Shown: one piece after another, positions 57,049 to 64,000 of the stretch | How positions within the stretch are numbered: the first letter of the stretch is position 1 | Layout: every line of letters begins with the position of its first letter | Source of the DNA: Chitinophaga silvisoli | Lineage (GTDB): Bacteria > Bacteroidota > Bacteroidia > Chitinophagales > Chitinophagaceae | Assembly: GCF_003412465.1 (NCBI RefSeq) | Contig: NZ_QTJV01000004.1 | Coordinates: 310,001 to 374,000, forward strand | DNA: 64,000 bases | Direction of reading: 5' to 3' | Made by a program: the position numbers and the translations under genes | Notes under the pieces: generated by a model | The model's input: only the letters and a program-made list of their open reading frames with translations | What the model was told of the DNA's origin: nothing | Databases searched by the model: none

Positions 57049-57160
57049 TTTTATTACCGTTAACATGGTATTAACAGTTTGGGGGAAAGGAATTAGGATA
57101 TTGCTTTAATAGTCCACCATTTACCGAATCCAATCCATCCCCCACTCTATCACCCCTTCG

Positions 57161-57168
57161 TACCTTTG
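57161..57168 (+). promoter_or_regulatory. candidate -7 box of the pirin gene
   Basis: TACCTTTG matches TAnnTTTG. Transcription would begin close to 57174, which argues against ATG 57173 and for ATG 57200 as the start codon. No TTG at -33 was found. Confidence 0.5.
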
Positions 57169-57199
57169 CCCCATGCAAAGATCAATTAACAAAATCAAC

Positions 57200-58030
57200 A
57201 TGAACCACCCCATCAGTGGTTCCCTTTCCTCATATCACTTCTACAGCCCGCTGCCACTCCCCGATGGCAACACCATCGACCCGTTCCTGTTACTCCATCA
57301 CCATGGTCCCATGACCCTGCCTCCTTACAACGCAGGTATGCCATTCGGCCCTCACCCACACCGTGGCTTTGAAACCGTGACCTGGATCGTAAAAGGACAT
57401 GTCGTCCACAAAGACTCCCACGGCTTTCACAGCCGTATCGATGAAGGTGGCGTACAATGGATGACTGCTGCCCGCGGCCTCATTCACAACGAATATGTAG
57501 AAGATTCTTTTAAAGAAAAGGGTGGCGACTTAGAACTGCTGCAATTATGGATCAACCTGCCTGCAAAGCAGAAAATGATTCCACCTAAATATACCGGCTT
57601 ACAAAAAGAAGATATTCCCCTGGTTGAAAACGATAAAGTAAAAGTAGCTATCGCAGGTGGTCAGTGGAATGGTCATAAAGGGGCCTTACAGTCGATTACA
57701 GACATTAACGCCATTTTGATGGATATCAGTGCAGGTGGCAGCACAACGATCAATGTAGCCAAGGAAAGAAACATTCTTTTCTACGTGCTCCATGGAGAGC
57801 TTAGCGTGAACGGGCGTACGGCAGGCGACAGGAGCATGGTGGTCTTTAATAATGACGGTGATGAGATTGCAATCACTGCCAGCAAAGATGCGCTCATCCT
57901 TTATTGCGATGGGTTACCATTAAACGAACCCGTGGCATGGCATGGTCCTTATGTAATGAATACGCAAACGGAGATTATGGAGGCGATGAGGGATGAAAGA
58001 ATGGGGAAATTTGGATTTTATATAGATTAA
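57200..58030 (+). CDS. pirin family protein
   Basis: 276 residues from ATG 57200 (NHPISGSLSSY); ATG 57173 would add nine residues but lies at the predicted transcription start. The bicupin's metal site is visible as GPHPHRGFETVTWIVKG (two His), HKDSHG and a Glu/His further on. Also typical are GGVQWMTAARGLIHNE and LQLWINLPAKQK. Pirins bind iron; some oxidise quercetin, others modulate transcription or enzymes. The role here is unknown. It is a single gene with its own terminator. Confidence 0.88.
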   Translation: MNHPISGSLSSYHFYSPLPLPDGNTIDPFLLLHHHGPMTLPPYNAGMPFGPHPHRGFETVTWIVKGHVVHKDSHGFHSRIDEGGVQWMTAARGLIHNEYVEDSFKEKGGDLELLQLWINLPAKQKMIPPKYTGLQKEDIPLVENDKVKVAIAGGQWNGHKGALQSITDINAILMDISAGGSTTINVAKERNILFYVLHGELSVNGRTAGDRSMVVFNNDGDEIAITASKDALILYCDGLPLNEPVAWHGPYVMNTQTEIMEAMRDERMGKFGFYID

Positions 58031-58050
58031 AACAGGATTTTATACAGATT

Positions 58051-58080
58051 AAAAAGGCCGCTCGTTTGAGCGGCCTTTTT
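58051..58080. terminator. bidirectional terminator, pirin / kup
   Basis: AAAAAGGCCGCTC / GAGCGGCCTTTTT with a 4-nt GTTT loop between convergent genes. Confidence 0.92.
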
Positions 58081-58085
58081 GTTTA

Positions 58086-60038
58086 TCAATGTATGATTCG
58101 TTTCAGTTGCAGATTCGTCACCGGCGCTACCACCAGCGGATACTTCTCAATCGTCACATAACTACTATCCAGACCAAAACCACGCTCTTCAGAAAGACTC
58201 ACGCGTTTCAGCCAGAAATACATTCTCATGATCAGACGCTCATACAGCGGCAGGTCATTGTCGTGTGACAGGAATTTCTCCATCACGATGAACTGGAAGT
58301 CGCCCACCACATTGTTCTTACTCAGTGATTCGTAGCGGCTGGTGATATTCACCTCCTTATTCCTCACCATATCTTCCACCACCATTCTGAACATCAGGTT
58401 AATGCGCTGTTCGACCTTGAAGCCTAAACGGAATTCCACGCGAATCACTTCGTTCGGAATAATCGTCTGTACAGAGTATTCACTCAGGTAAGGTTCGTCC
58501 ACCACATCTACGTGCACAAACCAATAGATATCTGCACGCTTGGGTTTCTTATTCAGAATAGAATAGATGATCTTATGCTCAATCTCCTTCGGATTATCAG
58601 CACTACTCATATACACCAGGTGAGTAGCATACTTGGGGATAGTCGTATCGTTGCTCAGCTCCTGGATTACAGCAAGATGATCTTCCAGTCGTACGAATTC
58701 CACGTAACGGTTTTTGATCTTGCGTGATTTAAACCACACCAGCATAATCAGGAAGAGCACACCTGCCACTATCACTGTTACATAACCTCCGTGCATGAAT
58801 TTTACGAGGTTGGCGAACAGGAAGGAGAACTCTATCGTGAAGTAAATAATAAGGTAAAGCAGGATCAGGCTGACGCGCACCCTTCGCGTGTAGAGATAGA
58901 AGGCAAAGAGACAGGAGGTCATCAACATACAAATTGTAATGGAGAGACCATATGCTGCTTCCATAGCTCCCGACTCCTGGAAGATGAGTACGATGGCCAC
59001 ACAACCTATCCACATCATGGTGTTGATACCTGGAATGTACAACTGACCACGCATTTCAGTAGGATAATTGATCTTCAGTTTCGGCCACAGGTTCAGTCGC
59101 ATCGCTTCTGAAATGAGGGTAAATGAACCGGAGATCAATGCCTGGCTCGCGATAATAGAGGCCATTGTAGCGATGAGGATCCCTGGGATCACAAACCACT
59201 CAGGCATAATGGTAAAGAATGGGTTCTGATCCTTTGGCAGCATTGTGCCTTTGTGTGTCAGCAACCATGCACCCTGACCCAGGTAGTTCAGGAGCAGGCA
59301 GGTCTTTACGAACGTCCAGGATACCCGGATATTCCCTTTACCACAGTGGCCCAGGTCAGAATAGAGGGCTTCGGCCCCTGTGGTACACAGGAACACGGCA
59401 CCCAGGATGAGGAAACCACGGGGATAGGTCGTTAACAATTGAATGGCATAGTGTGGACTGAAAGCTTTCAGTACAGAGAAATCGTCTGTCAGGTGTGAAA
59501 GTCCCAGGATACCGAGCATGGAGAACCAAATCACCATGATAGGACCAAACAACTTACCAATAGAATTGGTACCAAACTGTTGCACCACGAAGAGCAATGT
59601 AATAATTGTCAGTACAATCTTTACAATTGTCCACTGACTAAGATCTTTAAATACTTCCAGTGTGCGGAGACCTTCGATTGCGGTCGTTACAGTAATAGGT
59701 GGGGTAATAATACCATCTGCCAGGAGAGCGGCACCGCCTATCATACCAAAGATAACGGCCCACTTGGCGTGTCGGCGTACGAGTGCATATAATGAGAAGA
59801 TACCACCTTCTCCCTTATTGTCTGCACGCAGCGTGAGGATTACGTACTTAATTGTGGTTTGTAAAGTCAGGGTCCAGAAAATGCAGGAAATACCGCCGAT
59901 GACCAGTAGTTCGCTAATATAGTTCGTACCTATAATAGCCTTGAAAACGTATAACGGAGATGTTCCAATGTCACCGTAAATAATACCTAATGCTACTACT
60001 AAACCGGCCAGGCTAACCCTGTTAATGTCTTTTCTCAC
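58086..60038 (-). CDS. kup: KUP-type potassium uptake transporter
   Basis: 650 residues, normal for KUP. ALGIIYGDIGTSPLYVFKAI at the N-terminus and DNKGEGGIFSLYALVRR near 75 are KUP signatures; about twelve membrane helices fill residues 10-440, and a cytoplasmic C-terminal domain (about 445-650) follows. It imports K+ with protons. The ~105-nt leader after a TAACTTTG box (60149-60142) does not resemble the known c-di-AMP riboswitch, as far as I can judge by eye. Confidence 0.94.
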   Translation of the reverse strand: MRKDINRVSLAGLVVALGIIYGDIGTSPLYVFKAIIGTNYISELLVIGGISCIFWTLTLQTTIKYVILTLRADNKGEGGIFSLYALVRRHAKWAVIFGMIGGAALLADGIITPPITVTTAIEGLRTLEVFKDLSQWTIVKIVLTIITLLFVVQQFGTNSIGKLFGPIMVIWFSMLGILGLSHLTDDFSVLKAFSPHYAIQLLTTYPRGFLILGAVFLCTTGAEALYSDLGHCGKGNIRVSWTFVKTCLLLNYLGQGAWLLTHKGTMLPKDQNPFFTIMPEWFVIPGILIATMASIIASQALISGSFTLISEAMRLNLWPKLKINYPTEMRGQLYIPGINTMMWIGCVAIVLIFQESGAMEAAYGLSITICMLMTSCLFAFYLYTRRVRVSLILLYLIIYFTIEFSFLFANLVKFMHGGYVTVIVAGVLFLIMLVWFKSRKIKNRYVEFVRLEDHLAVIQELSNDTTIPKYATHLVYMSSADNPKEIEHKIIYSILNKKPKRADIYWFVHVDVVDEPYLSEYSVQTIIPNEVIRVEFRLGFKVEQRINLMFRMVVEDMVRNKEVNITSRYESLSKNNVVGDFQFIVMEKFLSHDNDLPLYERLIMRMYFWLKRVSLSEERGFGLDSSYVTIEKYPLVVAPVTNLQLKRIIH

Positions 60039-60141
60039 GAAATATGTAATTAAATAAATAAGAGTAGTAATTCTTTTGATGTCGTAACTACCTCCCTTTA
60101 GGAGTGTGCATTCAAACAGTTCTGCTACTCAAAAAAGCCAT

Positions 60142-60149
60142 CAAAGTTA
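60142..60149 (-). promoter_or_regulatory. candidate -7 box of kup
   Basis: TAACTTTG on the minus strand fits TAnnTTTG; no TTG is seen at the -33 distance. It implies a leader of about 100 nt. Confidence 0.4.
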
Positions 60150-60259
60150 GTGCGAATTAAGGAATATAGAAAATTTTTTGGTGAGAGTTAATATGGGTGC
60201 TTCGGCAGGTAGCAAAGGCGGCTATGGGGAGTTTAGAGGAATGTGGGGGCAATAAAAAA

Positions 60260-60281
60260 CCCCGTCTCAACAGAGACGGGG
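60260..60281 (-). terminator. terminator of the OmpA-family gene
   Basis: CCCCGTCTC / GAGACGGGG with a 4-nt loop and TTTTTT on the minus strand, 25 bp beyond the stop. Confidence 0.92.
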
Positions 60282-60305
60282 CTTCTATATTTTTCTCAGT
60301 GAGAA

Positions 60306-61862
60306 TTAGTTAGCTGGAGACAGATCTACAGTACCAGACTCACCAGGAGTGTTTTGTTTGATGAAGCGACCACGGTCGATACCTTGCTTGTCAGCCAGGT
60401 AGTCGATCACTGAATCAACACGACGGCTGCTCAGGTCAACACCACCTTTCTTACCCTTAGCACCTGCGTGACCTGTTACCAGGATGTTACAAGTTGGGTT
60501 AGATTTCAGTGTGCTAGCTACAGAAGCCAGGATAGCTTCGTTATCGCTGGAAACTTTGGTAGAAGAACCTTTGAATGCTACGCTAGGCAGAACCAGGCTA
60601 GAGCAATTTGCAGTAGGTTGCATGTTTTTGCAGCACTCAGGATCTGGGCACTTACCAACACCATCAGCATCAACTGGCTGGCAATAAGTTGGAGTGATCA
60701 GTTGTTTGTCTTTGTAGTCAGGAACGCCATCACCATCAGTATCTTTAGCTACACCATGAACATCAACCGGAGCACCAGCTGGAGTGTTTGGTTCGCGATC
60801 GAACTGGTCAGTAACGCCATCGCCATCAGCATCAGGCAGAACTGGAGTAGGCAGTTTCATGTGACGAGGAGCGCTCAGCTCATTGTAAGCATAGTTGAGC
60901 GGATTAACCCACCACAGTGGTTCAACTCTCTTAGAAGAGTTACCCAGGTTGAAGTTCAGACGTACGCTAGTGTAGCTGAATGCATCCTTGTGGTTAGAGT
61001 ATGGAGAAGAATAACCGTCCAGATAATCGTCGAAATACATAGTGTATTTTTCTTCTACACCGATGTTGAATCTCTTAGATACTCTGAAAGCGATACCGGT
61101 ACCGAAATCAGCACCATGGCGCCACAGTTGGTTATTGTCTTTACGACCGATGTTACCTCTGTTACCCTGAGATGGAGCATTTGATTCGTAATCACCATCG
61201 TAGATATTTTTCAGCTGATCCTTGATGTCCTTACGCGGTGCGTTGAAGTTAACACCTGAATAGCTATAACCGTTACCGCTACCGTCTACTGCATCAACGT
61301 CAACGTCGATCAGACCCAGTGAGTAACCACCAAATACATACCAGTTAACTTTTGGCTGAGCTTTGTAGAACAGGATGTTGCTCAGGGAAGCCATCAGGTC
61401 AAAAGACAGCTGGTGAGTAGCCGTTTTATAGTTAGGAACAATCAGACCATTGTTCAATGCAGCAGTCTTAGACCAGATAGTAGCAGCACCACCACCTGCA
61501 CCAGCTACTGTACGCAGTCTGTAATCCTGACCCTTGTCAAAGGAACCGGTATACTCTGCTCTGATTGAGAAAGTATGACCCAGTGATTTTCTCAGGGAGA
61601 TACCACCACCGAAACCTGGTTTAGCAGGAATGGTACCGTTGATTACGTGCAGACCACCGTGGAAACCCAGTTCCCACATATCACGTGGTTTTGCAGGGAA
61701 GTCATACTGGTGATTAGCGAAATTGTTTTGTTGTGCCTGTCTTGATGCTGGAACTTTAGTTGAATCCAGGGCGTCAAAAACAGGGGTAACTTGTGCATAA
61801 CTGGAAGACGCCGCTAGGAGACTCATAGCGCCAGCCAGTAATAAGTACTTTTTGCTTGCCAT
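60306..61862 (-). CDS. OmpA-family outer-membrane protein with thrombospondin type 3-like repeats
   Basis: 518 residues. Signal peptide to about 23 (SSSYAQ), an N-terminal beta-barrel (about 55-325: MWELGFHGGLHVINGTIPA ... VRLNFNLGN), then Ca-binding-like repeats (DADGDGVTDQFD, DTDGDGVPDYKD, and a partial VDADGVGKCPDPECC). The C-terminal OmpA-like domain (about 425-518) is abnormal: the peptidoglycan-binding GHTD is GHAG, LSSRR is kept, and the chain stops at GESGTVDLSPAN without the usual NRRVE ending. It is probably an abundant barrel protein, judging from its strong promoter, but peptidoglycan anchoring may be impaired. Confidence 0.88.
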   Translation of the reverse strand: MASKKYLLLAGAMSLLAASSSYAQVTPVFDALDSTKVPASRQAQQNNFANHQYDFPAKPRDMWELGFHGGLHVINGTIPAKPGFGGGISLRKSLGHTFSIRAEYTGSFDKGQDYRLRTVAGAGGGAATIWSKTAALNNGLIVPNYKTATHQLSFDLMASLSNILFYKAQPKVNWYVFGGYSLGLIDVDVDAVDGSGNGYSYSGVNFNAPRKDIKDQLKNIYDGDYESNAPSQGNRGNIGRKDNNQLWRHGADFGTGIAFRVSKRFNIGVEEKYTMYFDDYLDGYSSPYSNHKDAFSYTSVRLNFNLGNSSKRVEPLWWVNPLNYAYNELSAPRHMKLPTPVLPDADGDGVTDQFDREPNTPAGAPVDVHGVAKDTDGDGVPDYKDKQLITPTYCQPVDADGVGKCPDPECCKNMQPTANCSSLVLPSVAFKGSSTKVSSDNEAILASVASTLKSNPTCNILVTGHAGAKGKKGGVDLSSRRVDSVIDYLADKQGIDRGRFIKQNTPGESGTVDLSPAN

Positions 61863-61920
61863 AATTGTTTTCTATTTAAAAACTGTTAAAAATTTACTAA
61901 TAACCCGTTTTTTTACCCAG

Positions 61921-61951
61921 CAAAGGTAAAATTCTCAAATGAATATTCAAA
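61921..61951 (-). promoter_or_regulatory. consensus promoter of the OmpA-family gene
   Basis: On the minus strand TTTG (61951-61948), a 19-bp spacer, then TACCTTTG (61928-61921): an exact match to the Bacteroidota primary-sigma consensus. The start site would be near 61914, leaving a leader of about 50 nt. This is the best promoter in the window. Confidence 0.85.
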
Positions 61952-62175
61952 TTTTTGTTGCAATATTATTTCTATTGATAACTAATTAACTATTAACACT
62001 TAGGCCAAACTAATGTTGTGCCATACTTTGTTGGAGTATATAACGAATAAGCATATTTGTTATAACTAAAACAAAGTAATGTTAAAGTTTTGTTACTCCC
62101 TTATATACAAATTAGGGGCCAAATTGTTAAAATTTGATATTTTAAGCATAGATTAGCAATCTTTTTCAATCAACC
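61952..62175. other. AT-rich divergent intergenic region upstream of the prenyl synthase
   Basis: No gene or RNA is seen. It must hold the promoter of the prenyl synthase, but only imperfect boxes (TTAAAATTTG) occur. Several TTGTTA/TAACAA-type short repeats are present. Confidence 0.4.
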
Positions 62176-63141
62176 ATGGACGAGATTAAAAACCTGATCA
62201 GTAAGGAATTAAGGGATTTCGAGAGCAAATTTTCTGATGCAGTTAAGAGCAATGTCGCGCTATTAGACAGGATCATGCATTATATCGTTAAACGAAAAGG
62301 GAAGCAAATGCGCCCCATGTTCGTCCTGCTCTCGGCACGCCTGTTCAGTAATGATATCCAGGAAAGCACGTACCGCGCAGCTGCCCTCGTAGAACTGTTG
62401 CACACCGCTACCCTTGTACATGATGATGTTGTGGATGATGCCAATGAGCGCCGTGGATTCTTCTCTATCAACGCTTTGTGGAAAAATAAGATCGCTGTGC
62501 TCGTAGGAGATTACCTCCTTTCCAAAGGACTCCTCCTCTCCTTAAATAATAATGACTTCAGGGCCCTCCAGATTCTCTCACAGGCCGTAAAGGAAATGAG
62601 CGAAGGCGAACTCCTCCAGATCGAGAAAACACGTAAACTCAATATTAAAGAAGATATCTACTTCGAAATCATCCGTCGTAAAACAGCCTCCCTCCTCGCC
62701 GCCGCCTGCGCAGCAGGTGCCTGGAGTACCTCTAACGACGAAGATACTACCGAAAAAATGCGCCTCTTCGGCGAAAAAGTAGGTGTTGCCTTCCAGATCA
62801 AAGACGACCTCTTCGACTATGGCAGCGAAAAAATCGGTAAACCTACCGGCATAGATATACGGGAGAAAAAAATGACCCTCCCCCTCATCTATACACTGGA
62901 ACACGCCACTCCTGAGGTAAGAAGGAAAATAATCAATATTGTAAAAAATCATAATACCGATAAAGCCCGCGTGGAAGAAGTCATTACATTGGTGAAAGCT
63001 TCCGGTGGTATCGAGTATACACAAAAGAAGATGTTCGAATACCGCGACGAAGCCATGGCGATCCTCCATAGCTTCCCCGATAGCAATATCAGACAGGGAC
63101 TCGAATCGATGGTCAGGTATACAACCGACCGCAATTTCTGA
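62176..63141 (+). CDS. trans-polyprenyl diphosphate synthase
   Basis: 321 residues. The first Asp-rich motif is LVHDDVVDDANERRG near residue 82, the second IKDDLFDYGSEKIGKPTGID near 215, and GKQMRPMFVLLSARLF near 42 is the typical entry. The length and the small residues before the first motif fit a medium- to long-chain synthase (octaprenyl-/heptaprenyl-type, IspB-like), which would supply the menaquinone side chain; chain length cannot be read with certainty. recJ follows 229 bp downstream. Confidence 0.9.
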   Translation: MDEIKNLISKELRDFESKFSDAVKSNVALLDRIMHYIVKRKGKQMRPMFVLLSARLFSNDIQESTYRAAALVELLHTATLVHDDVVDDANERRGFFSINALWKNKIAVLVGDYLLSKGLLLSLNNNDFRALQILSQAVKEMSEGELLQIEKTRKLNIKEDIYFEIIRRKTASLLAAACAAGAWSTSNDEDTTEKMRLFGEKVGVAFQIKDDLFDYGSEKIGKPTGIDIREKKMTLPLIYTLEHATPEVRRKIINIVKNHNTDKARVEEVITLVKASGGIEYTQKKMFEYRDEAMAILHSFPDSNIRQGLESMVRYTTDRNF

Positions 63142-63370
63142 TAATAATATATAAGGCTGTATTAATGTAATGTCCCCGGTTGATTCCGGAGAGCTGGTGG
63201 AGGAAATTCTTATACTGCCATCAAATTATTGCTGAGACAGACCTAAGAATAATATAGGGACAATATAATTGCTTGTTGGTCAGTTCTTCGTGAGAACGGG
63301 CCATACTTTTTGAAATTTATACCCTATCTTCCGTTCAAACAAGAATCGCTCATCCTTCTTTAGATTATAG

Positions 63371-64000
63371 ATGCAAAAACGCTGGACAGTCCGATCGTAT
63401 CAACCAAAACAGGAAGCTTTGCTGCAGGCCTCCCTGCGCATACATCCCCTGTTATGCAGGTTGTTGGTGCAGCGCGGCATGCATACCTATGATGAATCAA
63501 GGTTGTTCTTCCGCCCTACACTGGCAGATCTCCATGACCCATGGATCATGAAGGATATGGATAAAGCCGTATCCAGAATTGAACAGGCCTTCTTCAGGCA
63601 TGAAAAAATTCTCGTGTTCGGAGACTACGACGTAGATGGTACTACCGCCGTAGCAACTGTATTCGATTTTCTACACTCCTTATATAATAATATAGAATTC
63701 TACATTCCTCACCGCTACCGCGAAGGCTACGGCATCTCTACCCAGGGTATTGAATACGCCAGGGACAACGACTTTAGTCTCGTCATCGCCCTGGATTGCG
63801 GCATCAAGGCCATCGATCAGATTACCTGGGCCGCTGCACATGGAATAGATTTTATTATATGTGATCACCACCTGCCAGATGCAATTCTGCCCCCGGCTGT
63901 GGCAATCCTCAATCCTAAACAATACGATTGCCCTTACCCTTACAAGGAGCTAAGCGGCTGTGGTATTGGCTATAAACTTATTACCGCCTTCGCCCAGAAA
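63371..64000 (+). CDS. recJ: single-stranded-DNA exonuclease RecJ, N-terminal part (runs off the right edge)
   Basis: 210 codons are open from ATG 63371 to the window end with no stop. The DHH-family motifs are clear: VFGDYDVDGTTAVA near residue 80, DCGIKAIDQI near 137 and CDHHLPD near 158. RecJ degrades 5'-ended single strands in recombination and mismatch repair. The remaining C-terminal ~360 residues lie outside. The 229 bp before it show no second gene. Confidence 0.93.
   Translation, partial: MQKRWTVRSYQPKQEALLQASLRIHPLLCRLLVQRGMHTYDESRLFFRPTLADLHDPWIMKDMDKAVSRIEQAFFRHEKILVFGDYDVDGTTAVATVFDFLHSLYNNIEFYIPHRYREGYGISTQGIEYARDNDFSLVIALDCGIKAIDQITWAAAHGIDFIICDHHLPDAILPPAVAILNPKQYDCPYPYKELSGCGIGYKLITAFAQK

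Noticed and set aside
60039..60141. c-di-AMP riboswitch in the kup leader
   Set aside because: The leader is short and AT-rich and I see none of the conserved paired elements; this class is mainly from Gram-positive bacteria.
1..64000. tRNA, rRNA or intact insertion sequences
   Set aside because: Reading the intergenic regions by eye I found no cloverleaf with a TTCGA arm and no transposase gene; a tRNAscan/ISfinder run would settle this.

Overview
The window looks like a chromosomal segment of a Bacteroidota bacterium close to Chitinophaga/Chitinophagaceae. The evidence is a giant SprA-type type IX secretion (T9SS) translocon, two proteins ending in the gliding-associated type B sorting domain, a CarboxypepD_reg/TonB receptor, the gene order bamD-rpoZ-coaBC-DUF4835, a long-linker FtsZ, A-rich leaders without Shine-Dalgarno sequences, and promoters of the Bacteroidota type (TTTG-N19-TAnnTTTG). 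Nearly everything is chromosomal housekeeping or envelope DNA. I see no rRNA, tRNA, CRISPR array, phage or intact insertion sequence.

Layout. 1-6.4 kb: end of an alpha/beta hydrolase, two tandem PKD/T9SS-secreted proteins, an SDR dehydrogenase and a possible 48-aa ORF. 6.4-10.4 kb (minus): a three-gene TonB receptor operon, perhaps for a metal. 10.5-18.6 kb (minus): sprA and ruvA, separated by decayed copies of the ruvA 3' end. 18.7-26.6 kb: fabH, a 106-bp palindromic element, a tandem pair of TPR sensor histidine kinases (the downstream one with a decayed ATPase domain), an ArsR-tail-like mini protein, a Nudix-related regulator, DinB and two GNAT acetyltransferases. 26.7-36.8 kb: fabD, folE-queD, the futalosine menaquinone genes mqnB-mqnD, photolyase, a class IV aminotransferase, a DUF5723 protein, CoA-transferase scoAB and a DUF4296 lipoprotein. 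36.8-40.3 kb (minus): DUF4835/PorD-like, coaBC, rpoZ, bamD.

40.3-40.8 kb is a divergent, AT-rich intergenic region with an 11-bp tandem array, three near-match DnaA boxes and MraZ-like operator repeats. From it the complete dcw cluster reads rightward: mraZ-rsmH-ftsL-ftsI-murE-mraY-murD-ftsW-murG-murC-ftsQ-ftsA-ftsZ (40.8-57 kb). After it come a pirin, a KUP potassium transporter, an OmpA-family protein with calcium-type repeats and a truncated OmpA domain, a polyprenyl diphosphate synthase, and the start of recJ running off the right edge.

How it fits together: the dcw genes make lipid II and the divisome, BamD and SprA serve the outer membrane and T9SS, and the two PKD proteins are likely T9SS cargo. 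fabH/fabD feed fatty-acid synthesis; mqnB/mqnD and the prenyl synthase plausibly both feed menaquinone. The most unusual items are the degenerate kinase of the tandem pair, the duplicated ruvA tail, the 19.7-kb palindrome, and the repeat-rich bamD/mraZ interval. I found no convincing entirely new multi-gene system.
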